Assembly (NCBI GenBank): GCA_964362645.1
Contig: CAYIFC010000034.1
Span: 1-6,381 of the forward strand
From: CAYIFC01 sp964362645
GTDB lineage: Bacteria; Patescibacteriota; Minisyncoccia; Phycocordibacterales; JACOZG01
Length of the DNA: 6,381 bases
Reading direction: 5' to 3'
Made by a program: the position numbers and the translations under genes. Numbering within the stretch: the first letter of the stretch is position 1; each line of letters starts with the position of its first letter. Shown here one piece after another: positions 1 to 5,976 of the stretch. The notes beneath the pieces were generated by a model. It was not told the DNA's origin, did no database searches, and saw nothing but the letters and a program-made list of their open reading frames with translations.

Positions 1-1118
1 AGATTTCCCAGTCCATTTGCCAGATCGGCATTATAAACTTCTTTAAATTTTCCAAGCGTAAAGTCCGCGTCTTCAAAAGGACTAATTTTTGCCAGCAGCC
101 AATACCTGAGCGCATCTGTTCCGAATTTTTTGACAATTTCAAAAGGATCAACAGTATTACCTAGGGACTTACTTATTTTTTGCCCTTCATTTGTAATAAA
201 TCCATGGATTATTATTTGTTTGGAATTAGGCAGTCCTGCTGACATAAGCATTGCCTGCCACATTGCCGACTGCTGACGAAGATTATCTTTGCCAGCAAAT
301 TGCACGACCCCGCCCGAACGTGCCGAAAGCCGTTCGGCACGGGCGGGAGCCCACCAAGAATTAAATTTTTCTAGATCATTAGGCCAACCAATTGCCGAAA
401 TGTAGTTAACAAGCGCATCAAACCAGACGTACATCGTTTGTTCTGAATCACCAGGCACCGGTATCCCCCACGGCATCTTTGAGGTTAGGCGCGAGATACT
501 AAAGTCCTGCAAACCCTGCTCAACAAAAGATTTGATCTCGTGCAAACGGCCAGCCGGGACCACAAAGTCTGGCCGGCTCTGATAAAGATCCAGAAGTTGT
601 TTAGAAAAGTTACTAAATTTGAAAAAGTAATTATCTTCCTCAAACAATTCGATTGACGTTGTAGGATGGATCGGGCAAAAACCGTTAATTAACTCCGAAT
701 CCGTTTTCTCTAGCTCGCAACCCACACAATACTTGGTGGTGTATTTCTTGCGGTAGATAAAGCCTTTTTCCTGGCAAATAGTCCAAAAAGCTTGGGCGGC
801 GGCAATATGGTGCGAATCAGTCGTCCGGATAAAGTTGGCGGTAGGCAAAATTCCGAGGGCCGGCAAGAGATCGCGGAAACGCGCCGACTTTTGATCTACA
901 TACTCCTGCGGAGTTACCCCCTCCTTCTGTGCCGCCTGGTAAAGCTTGAGACCATGTTCATCAGTACCCGTGTTTAAAAATACTTGCTTACCCAAACTCT
1001 GCTGGTAGCGGGCAAAAACATCGGCCTGCACCAACTCCAGAGCAAAGCCTAAATGCGGCTCACCATTAACGTAAGGCAGGGTTGTTGTGAGATAAATTTT
1101 TTCGTTCTTCAATGTCAT
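1..1118 (-). CDS. metG: Methionyl-tRNA synthetase, N-terminal 372 residues (C-terminus beyond the left edge)
   Basis: This class I synthetase charges tRNA-Met with methionine in the cytoplasm. Translation from the ATG at 1116-1118 gives an N-terminus reading IYLTTTLPYVNGEPHLG. The ATP-binding 'HIGH' motif appears as HLGF at residues 22-25, followed by the typical NTGTDEHG. A zinc knuckle has Cys131, Cys134, Cys148 and His151, the CxxC...CPIH form known from Thermus-type MetRS. WFDALVNYISA and GKDNLRQQSAMWQ follow, then the signature loop KISKS at 314-318 and DALRYW. The anticodon-binding domain lies mostly outside the window. The start falls 53 bases inside the upstream AI-2E gene. A TTG at 1110-1112 is the only close alternative, and conserved residues from about position 8 force some overlap. 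No Shine-Dalgarno sequence is visible. An unusual GC-rich palindrome at 309-347 encodes residues of about 257-270. The identification is secure; only the exact start is open. Confidence 0.96.
   Translation of the reverse strand, partial: MTLKNEKIYLTTTLPYVNGEPHLGFALELVQADVFARYQQSLGKQVFLNTGTDEHGLKLYQAAQKEGVTPQEYVDQKSARFRDLLPALGILPTANFIRTTDSHHIAAAQAFWTICQEKGFIYRKKYTTKYCVGCELEKTDSELINGFCPIHPTTSIELFEEDNYFFKFSNFSKQLLDLYQSRPDFVVPAGRLHEIKSFVEQGLQDFSISRLTSKMPWGIPVPGDSEQTMYVWFDALVNYISAIGWPNDLEKFNSWWAPARAERLSARSGGVVQFAGKDNLRQQSAMWQAMLMSAGLPNSKQIIIHGFITNEGQKISKSLGNTVDPFEIVKKFGTDALRYWLLAKISPFEDADFTLGKFKEVYNADLANGLGN
309..347. repeat. GC-rich imperfect palindrome inside metG
   Basis: The outer arms CCCGCCCG (309-316) and CGGGCGGG (340-347) are exact reverse complements. 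The inner arms TGCCGAA (321-327) and TTCGGCA (333-339) pair as well. This leaves a 4-base bulge AACG on the left side and a 5-base loop. A competing 7-bp pairing, CCGAACG (314-320) with CGTTCGG (331-337), also exists, so the element contains nested repeats. It is far richer in GC than the surrounding metG sequence. On the minus strand it is read in frame as about 14 residues (257-270, APARAERLSARSGG) between NSWW and VVQFAGKDNL. No second copy was seen in this window. Confidence 0.8.
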
Positions 1119-2103
1119 GCAGAATTTCGATCAACACAGCCGAGATCGGGGCCGCCAGAATAAGACCCAAGAAACCGGCGAGTTTAGCACCAATAATTAA
1201 AGCCAGGATAACCACCAACGGCGGCACACCAACAACCTTTTTAACCACGAGAGGGTAGATCAAATGGTTCTCAAACTGCTGAATAATGATGTAAAAGCCA
1301 ATCACCATCAAACCAATTGTCGGACTCTGAGAAAAGCCGAGCAGAACCGCCGGTACCGCGGAGAGGATCGGGCCGAAATACGGAATGATCTCAAACAACC
1401 CTGCCAAGAGGGCAAGCATCAAGGCGTAAGGGATACCCAGAATCGTTAGGACCAAATAAACAATCACACCCACAATGAGCCCGAGCAAAAGCTGACCCTG
1501 CATCCACAAACCGATCTTAGCTTGTGAACGATGCCAGAGGCCAATGATATATCTTTCACTCCGTCGGGGAGTAATGATGCGCAGAAAATCTTCAATACCC
1601 CCTTTCTGAACTGCTAAGTAGAAGGAAATAACGATAATTAATATGAAACGGAAAAAGCCACCGAAGATTAGGCTCGCAGTTTGAAAGAATCCACGAGAAA
1701 GACCTCCTACAGCGCCTTGAACACTCGCAGAGATACCATCAAGATTTAAACTAGCCACTGGTGCAAGTAGTTCCGAGAAATTGAGGAAATTAATCGAGCC
1801 AAGCTTCTCCGGTAGGGTCTTCGAGATTTCGATTAGGTCACCAAGAACAGGAAAAACAAGGACCGGGAGAAGAACCATGAAAAGCAGGATCGCTACCACG
1901 TAGACAATTAAAACTGCCGGTACGCGCGGTACACGGTAACGGGCAAACCAGCGCGTGGCCGGTTCGACAGCTGAGGCCATAACCACAGCTGTTAAAACCA
2001 CCAAAACTAAGTCCTGAATGAGATAGAGGAAAACGAGAAGCAACAAGAATAAAACGGTTTTAACGACCGTTTTAAAGCTTATTTCTGCCATCACCTCTTT
2101 CAT
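1066..2103 (-). CDS. AI-2E/PerM-family transporter-like integral membrane protein
   Basis: This 345-residue polytopic membrane protein has the layout of the AI-2E (PerM/YdiK/TqsA) family. Hydrophobic helices lie at about 14-30, 31-46, 62-88, 144-165, 203-222, 224-238, 243-258, 262-275 and 293-325. A soluble stretch of about 90-143 sits between the third and fourth. Family hallmarks are EIIPYFGPILSAVPA near 238-252, QQFENHLIYPLVV at 275-287 and GVPPLVVILALIIGAKLAG from 292. The family includes an E. coli exporter linked to autoinducer-2 and Na+/H+ antiporters, so the substrate cannot be read from sequence. The tail from 329 is short, polar and charged, and its codons overlap the metG start. 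The ATG at 2103 is chosen because a perfect TATAAT lies 7 bases upstream. A second ATG at 2091 is possible, but the AGAGGTG before it is too close to act as a standard ribosome binding site. Confidence 0.9.
   Translation of the reverse strand: MKEVMAEISFKTVVKTVLFLLLLVFLYLIQDLVLVVLTAVVMASAVEPATRWFARYRVPRVPAVLIVYVVAILLFMVLLPVLVFPVLGDLIEISKTLPEKLGSINFLNFSELLAPVASLNLDGISASVQGAVGGLSRGFFQTASLIFGGFFRFILIIVISFYLAVQKGGIEDFLRIITPRRSERYIIGLWHRSQAKIGLWMQGQLLLGLIVGVIVYLVLTILGIPYALMLALLAGLFEIIPYFGPILSAVPAVLLGFSQSPTIGLMVIGFYIIIQQFENHLIYPLVVKKVVGVPPLVVILALIIGAKLAGFLGLILAAPISAVLIEILHDIEERKNLSHNNPALR
2050..2074. repeat. Perfect 9-bp inverted repeat near the start of the AI-2E gene
   Basis: TAAAACGGT at 2050-2058 and ACCGTTTTA at 2066-2074 are exact reverse complements around a 7-base loop. 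The repeat lies about 30-54 bases inside the AI-2E coding sequence, where it encodes most of the repeated tract KTVVKTV (residues 11-17). It could form a hairpin in the 5' part of the mRNA or serve as a protein site. It could equally be a by-product of a repeated ACG-GTC/ACC-GTT codon pair. The regulatory role is inference only. Confidence 0.35.
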
Positions 2104-2116
2104 AATCGCTATTATA
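2104..2116 (-). promoter_or_regulatory. Probable promoter -10 giving a leaderless transcript for the AI-2E gene
   Basis: The 38-base gap after glyQS contains, on the minus strand, a perfect TATAAT at 2116-2111. Seven bases separate it from the ATG at 2103-2101. A usual start of transcription about 7 bases after the -10 box would fall on or next to the A of the ATG, giving a leaderless mRNA. No good -35 hexamer is seen at 16-18 bases (the best are TTTCTT or CTTTCT), and there is no TGn extension. The call rests on the exact hexamer, its position in one of only two gaps, and the similar arrangement at 5362-5370. Confidence 0.5.
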
Positions 2117-2141
2117 CGCCACTAACGGGCAAAAGAAAGGG

Positions 2142-3431
2142 TTAGGATAAAAAACTAGCGAGGTTATCGATACTTACTCGTTCCTGTTCGCCGGTATCAC
2201 GAGAGCGGACAGTAACAGTGTCTTTGAGTTCGGGTTTTTCGCCAAGAGTATCGAAGTCAATGGTAATGCAATGCGGCGTGCCAATTTCATCCTGCCGACG
2301 ATAACGCTTGCCGATGTTACCGTTGTCATCGAACTCGACAGCACCAATCTCTTTTTTAAGTGCAGTAAAAACTTCTCGAGCTTTGGCTACTAATTCTGGT
2401 TTATTCTTAAGCAAAGGGAAAACAGCAATTTTTACGGGAGCAACTTTTTGTGAAAGTTTTAAATACACACGCTTTTCTCCGCCTATTTCGTCTTCCATAT
2501 AGGCATCGGAAAGAATGGCAAGAATTGTGCGATCGACACCAAAAGATGGTTCAATAACATGCGGAACAATTTTTGATTGAGTTTCTTCGTCTTGATATTC
2601 AAGTTTATGAGCCAAAAGATCGTAATCTGTACGATAAGCAAGACCATAAAGTTCTTTCTGACCAAAAGGAAAATCGAATTCGAAGTCTATGGTTCTTTTG
2701 GAATAATGGGCGCGATCTTCTTCAGATACTTCAACCTCATGTACATGTTCTGGGTTAAGGCCGATCTCTTTGGCCCATTCATGCATTTCTTTACGAAATT
2801 CCTCAAAATACTTTTCCCAATCTTCTGGGCGAACAAAATATTCAATTTCCATCTGCTCCAATTCTCTCAAGCGAAAAATAAAATCGCGTGGCGCAATTTC
2901 ATTTCTAAAAGCTTTTCCAATTTGAGCAATACCGAACGGAAGTTTGGGATGAAAAGAGTCCACCGTATTTTTAAAATTCACAAAAGTACCTTGAGCAGTT
3001 TCCGGACGCAAATAAGAGAGTGACGCTTCGTCCTGCACAGCTCCCAAATGAGTTTCCAGCATCATGTAAAAGTGCCTGGCCTCACCAAGTTTCCCTCCAC
3101 ACTCCGGACATTTCTCTTTACTTTCAAGATGATCGGCTCGAAAACGTCGCTTACACTCTGTGCAGTCAACAAGCATATCGGCAAAACATCGAGCATGGCC
3201 CGATGCCTGCCAAACTTGCTGATTCATTAGAATGGCCGAATCAAGACCGTACATATCTTCTCGACTTTCCACAAAACGCTTCCACCAAAGATTTTTGACA
3301 TTATTCTTCAACGCCAAACCGTAATGAGCGTAATCGAAAGTCCCGGCTAGGCCGCCATAGATATCTGACCCGGGGTAGATGAAGCCGCGGCGCTTACAGA
3401 GAGAAACAATCTTTTCCATTAAGTCGCTCAT
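2142..3431 (-). CDS. glyQS: Glycyl-tRNA synthetase, single-chain (dimeric) class II type
   Basis: The enzyme attaches glycine to tRNA-Gly. At 429 residues it is the compact, single-chain homodimeric form shared with archaea, eukaryotes and many bacteria, not the two-subunit glyQ/glyS type. The N-terminus reads RRGFIYPGSDIYGGLAG (15-30), typical of the family. A four-cysteine zinc site is visible at Cys90, Cys93, Cys108 and Cys111. LRPETAQG (141-148), motif 2 around AFRNEIAPRDFIFRLRE (174-190) and motif 3 around VIEPSFGVDRT (292-302) form the class II core. The HGTP-type anticodon-binding domain runs from about 331 (APVKIAVFPL) to the end and includes RYRRQDEIGTPHCITID. All key elements are present, so the gene looks intact. 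Its ATG overlaps the TGA of the upstream membrane-protein gene as ATGA, which favours this start over the internal ATG at 3419 and suggests translational coupling. Confidence 0.97.
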   Translation of the reverse strand: MSDLMEKIVSLCKRRGFIYPGSDIYGGLAGTFDYAHYGLALKNNVKNLWWKRFVESREDMYGLDSAILMNQQVWQASGHARCFADMLVDCTECKRRFRADHLESKEKCPECGGKLGEARHFYMMLETHLGAVQDEASLSYLRPETAQGTFVNFKNTVDSFHPKLPFGIAQIGKAFRNEIAPRDFIFRLRELEQMEIEYFVRPEDWEKYFEEFRKEMHEWAKEIGLNPEHVHEVEVSEEDRAHYSKRTIDFEFDFPFGQKELYGLAYRTDYDLLAHKLEYQDEETQSKIVPHVIEPSFGVDRTILAILSDAYMEDEIGGEKRVYLKLSQKVAPVKIAVFPLLKNKPELVAKAREVFTALKKEIGAVEFDDNGNIGKRYRRQDEIGTPHCITIDFDTLGEKPELKDTVTVRSRDTGEQERVSIDNLASFLS

Positions 3432-5347
3432 GGTACCACACGACCACCACCAGAACCATGGGCCGGATCGCCCGAAATATTGGTATTTAAAGTATTCTTA
3501 GTTGACGTCAATTTACTCCCAGTAAAAGAGTCCGTCCCAGACAGTGTTGGCGTCGACACCAACACTGGCAACTCACCGACCTGACTAATACTAGGCAAAA
3601 GAGAAACTTGGAAGGAGGCCTCGCGAGCCGGTGTCCCGATTCCACGACCGGCCTCAACCACACCCAAATCCCAAACCACTTCACCACTGGCTTGATCGAA
3701 AGTAATTTTTTCTGTCGCTGGCGCCACCTGACCCAACCATTCCACATTAGCTGGCAGGGTTGCCCTTACCTGGGCTTCACGCACAACATTAGATGAATTG
3801 ATAACCGACCAAGAAATAGTATACGAAGTTTTCTTTCCAACTTCCGGTGGCAATGGTCCAGAATTATTAAATGGCCCGCCGGAATAACTAGCACCGGCCG
3901 CAAGTTGAAAAACAGAATTAATTTTAACTGACCTGGCAAACGTTGCTTCGACCTCCGTACTTTCCTCGCCACTAGGTACTCGCTTCCCCCGAAAACTCAC
4001 AGACATCGTAATTTCGGGCGACAAAGGTGAACTCTTACCAGACACCACCAACGGCAAACTAGCAAAACTAAAACCGATCTTCCCCTTCTCGCCGGCAGCG
4101 ATCTCGCTCAAATCATCATCGGTTCGCTTCGTCCAAATTATTTTTTTATCCCCAGACTGATAAAAACCACCAGCCGAAGAAACCGAGTTCTGGTTAAGGA
4201 CTGAACCATCGATTCTCACTTCGATTTCCGCATCCTTAATTTCGGTTGGTAAATTATTAATCCAACTAATTTCAGCGCGCAAAGTATCTTCACTGTTGGC
4301 TACATATTCCAAACTTCTAGTGTCACCGTTTAAACTAAAATCGAGCGCCACACCTGGTCTGGTAATAGTGACCGCTCGAGTAATTGTATTGTAAGGAACA
4401 GCGATTTGGTGCTCACTCTTTTTATCGGCCAAGCCGGCCACAAAGCGAAACGAGCGCTCATCCTTGTCTTCGCCAGCCATTACTCCACTAATTGAAATTT
4501 TGCGCTTACTACCAGCTGGTAGATCACCCAAACGCCAAATATTATCACTATAGGCCGGCTCCGGCGTAGAATCACCGAAGGTAAATCCTGGTGGATAATC
4601 AGCAACGACAATTACATCATCAACTTGCCCTTCAGCCTCCGCTGCCACCTCCACAGTAAAGGTTAGAGCTTCGTGAGCCGCCGCTTCAGTTGGAAGATCG
4701 ACTTTTAATAAGAGGGGTGCAGTATTAATAGTAAAGGAGTAAGACGAACTCTTATCAAAAATAGCATTAGAACCCACAATTCGGTACTCTACTGTAAAAT
4801 TAATTTTTTGTTCTACACCCGGTTCACCAAACACCGCAGCCTTAACTGTTTGGTTAATGGAAGCACCAGATTCAATACCACCTAAGGGCAGGCGCAGGTT
4901 TGGCACCTCGCGATCACGCTCAGGCGATCGAGTGCCGAGGGGAAAGTTAATAACCAAGTCGGCAGACTCCAAATTTGAAGCATTATTATTAGCCACCACG
5001 ACCTGCAAACTTATTGCCTCCCCGGCGCGAACTGTGGCCGGACCGGCAATAGTAATATCAATTTTGTCTGGTGAAACAATGTTGCCCCCACGCAAACTAA
5101 CCCAAAAGCCAAAAGCCGCCGCCGCCAAAAAGAAAATTATGGAAATGACCAAAATTCTAACCCACCAATGACTACTATTCCCTCCGGAAGTATGAGTTTT
5201 TCTTTTCTCGTCACCCCACGAAGTTTTACTAGCACCGCTTAAGGGAGTTAGCCGATTACGGCGCAAGCGAGCCGCCGGCGCCCCCGGCTGGTAGATCTCT
5301 TGTTTGAGACGCTCAATATTATCCTGATTGTCAGGAGACAGAGGCAT
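3428..5347 (-). CDS. Single-pass membrane protein with repeated DUF11/Ig-like extracellular domains
   Basis: This 639-residue protein (numbered from the ATG at 5347) begins with a polar, basic cytoplasmic segment of about 60 residues. It includes ARLRRNR near 26-32 and DEKRK near 46-50. One strong hydrophobic helix follows (about 63-84, VRILVISIIFFLAAAAFGFW), then about 550 residues outside the membrane. That part looks like four beta-sandwich repeats, at roughly 95-210, 212-325, 330-470 and 475-627. They share a DUF11-like pattern: a hydrophobic strand, then N-N/S near VVVANNNASNLESADL or SWSVINSSNVVREAQV, a 'P.G' or 'P..V' turn, and LG-x2-x-G such as LGDLPAGS and LGVVEAG. The tail is Gly-rich. 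I see no cysteine, catalytic motif or LPXTG sorting signal. A cell-surface adhesive or scaffolding role is inference. An in-frame TTG at 5362 would add five residues, but its first T is the last base of a -10 box, so ATG is preferred. The stop overlaps the glyQS start. Confidence 0.8.
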   Translation of the reverse strand: MPLSPDNQDNIERLKQEIYQPGAPAARLRRNRLTPLSGASKTSWGDEKRKTHTSGGNSSHWWVRILVISIIFFLAAAAFGFWVSLRGGNIVSPDKIDITIAGPATVRAGEAISLQVVVANNNASNLESADLVINFPLGTRSPERDREVPNLRLPLGGIESGASINQTVKAAVFGEPGVEQKINFTVEYRIVGSNAIFDKSSSYSFTINTAPLLLKVDLPTEAAAHEALTFTVEVAAEAEGQVDDVIVVADYPPGFTFGDSTPEPAYSDNIWRLGDLPAGSKRKISISGVMAGEDKDERSFRFVAGLADKKSEHQIAVPYNTITRAVTITRPGVALDFSLNGDTRSLEYVANSEDTLRAEISWINNLPTEIKDAEIEVRIDGSVLNQNSVSSAGGFYQSGDKKIIWTKRTDDDLSEIAAGEKGKIGFSFASLPLVVSGKSSPLSPEITMSVSFRGKRVPSGEESTEVEATFARSVKINSVFQLAAGASYSGGPFNNSGPLPPEVGKKTSYTISWSVINSSNVVREAQVRATLPANVEWLGQVAPATEKITFDQASGEVVWDLGVVEAGRGIGTPAREASFQVSLLPSISQVGELPVLVSTPTLSGTDSFTGSKLTSTKNTLNTNISGDPAHGSGGGRVVP

Positions 5348-5361
5348 AAAACTTAACTTCA

Positions 5362-5370
5362 ATTATAGCA
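5362..5370 (-). promoter_or_regulatory. Extended -10 promoter upstream of the membrane-protein gene
   Basis: Read on the minus strand, 5370-5362 is TGC-TATAAT, a consensus extended -10 element, in the 38-base gap after recO. A transcript starting about 7 bases downstream (near 5353-5355) would reach the ATG at 5347 with a leader of only about 6-8 bases and no room for a Shine-Dalgarno sequence. TTGACT at 5385-5380 resembles a -35 box, but only 12 bases separate it from the -10. The hexamer at 17-base spacing is TTTAAT, at the end of recO. Extended -10 promoters can work without a good -35. Confidence 0.6.
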
Positions 5371-5385
5371 ATATTTTTGAGTCAA

Positions 5386-5976
5386 TTAAAGATGACTGGC
5401 CTGGAGAGCCTGTTCAATGATCCCCGCGGCAATTCGCCGATGAGGCAAGAAACTCTCAACCACATCTCTAGTCCAAGCATTTTCTTCTAAAAAGGGTTCG
5501 AGCGGTAGGGGCCGAGCGGCATAGCCTAGTTGATCGACTAAACGGAAAACGAGAAGTAAGCGATAAGCTTCTAGCGACTCTGAACCAAGATGGTTTTGGT
5601 CCAGAAACGCGGCGGCGGCCGAGACCTCCTCAAACAAACGCGCCTCCGGCCGCTCACCGGTATACAACCGGTCAATCATTGCTAGTACTTCGCTGAAGGT
5701 ATGGCGCTTAGCGCTATTTTCCTTAATGCTAGCAAAATGAGAATCCGGCCAAGCACCAACAATCCGCCAACCTTCGCGGCCACGCACGAGCGTGACTTCG
5801 ACACGGGCAAAGGGTTGGAGATTGTAACGGAGCTTGGAAGCAAGTTTGCGTACCCCTTGCGCCCGGGCCGAAATACGACCAAACTGTTCGGTAAAAAAAT
5901 CATACAAAAAGTTTGCTTCGCTTACTTCGCGCCGACTCAAAACAAAAGCCTTAGTTGTGTAAAAGGCGTAGGCCAT
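5386..5976 (-). CDS. recO: DNA repair/recombination mediator protein RecO, short and cysteine-free
   Basis: RecO works with RecR to load RecA on SSB-coated single strands and can anneal complementary strands. The N-terminal OB-fold signature is clear: YTTKAFVLSRREVSEANFLYDFFTEQFGRI (residues 6-35, in two halves around position 20), then ARAQGVRK (37-44) and LQPFARVEVTLVRGREGW (53-70). A helical C-terminal part follows, including EAYRLLLVFRLVDQLGY (136-152). At 196 residues it is shorter than the roughly 240 usual for the family. It has no cysteine at all, so the zinc-binding module normally found after the LG-Y/L segment is missing. The ATG at 5976 lies inside the last codons of ileS (26-base overlap), and the reading matches the family from residue 5 onward. 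No Shine-Dalgarno sequence is visible, so expression probably depends on transcription, and perhaps translation, from ileS. Confidence 0.9.
   Translation of the reverse strand: MAYAFYTTKAFVLSRREVSEANFLYDFFTEQFGRISARAQGVRKLASKLRYNLQPFARVEVTLVRGREGWRIVGAWPDSHFASIKENSAKRHTFSEVLAMIDRLYTGERPEARLFEEVSAAAAFLDQNHLGSESLEAYRLLLVFRLVDQLGYAARPLPLEPFLEENAWTRDVVESFLPHRRIAAGIIEQALQASHL

Noticed and set aside
309..347. The metG palindrome as a transcription terminator
   Set aside because: No T-tract follows it on the minus strand, and it lies in an open, conserved reading frame that continues through KISKS.
792..977. Short plus-strand open reading frame over metG
   Set aside because: It is antisense to well-conserved MetRS sequence around DEHG and the following region, with no supporting motif.
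2091..2103. AGAGGTG as a Shine-Dalgarno sequence for an internal ATG start of the AI-2E gene at 2091
   Set aside because: It abuts the ATG with almost no spacing and would require giving up the start that fits the -10 box. It is more simply codons 2-4 of the gene.
2104..2141. Rho-independent terminator after glyQS
   Set aside because: The 38-base gap shows no stable hairpin followed by a T-run on the minus strand.
2577..3023. 148-residue plus-strand open reading frame opposite glyQS
   Set aside because: It lies entirely inside the intact, strongly conserved glyQS gene on the other strand. Its protein is rich in Phe, Lys and Ile with no recognisable domain, as expected for an antisense shadow of Glu/Lys-rich codons.
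4857..5171. 104-residue plus-strand open reading frame opposite the membrane protein gene
   Set aside because: It lies antisense to a coherent membrane protein with a clear transmembrane helix. The product is low-complexity and has no family features or start signals.
5380..5385. TTGACT as a -35 box for the membrane-protein promoter
   Set aside because: Only 12 bases separate it from TATAAT, well short of the 16-18 needed, so the extended -10 reading is preferred.
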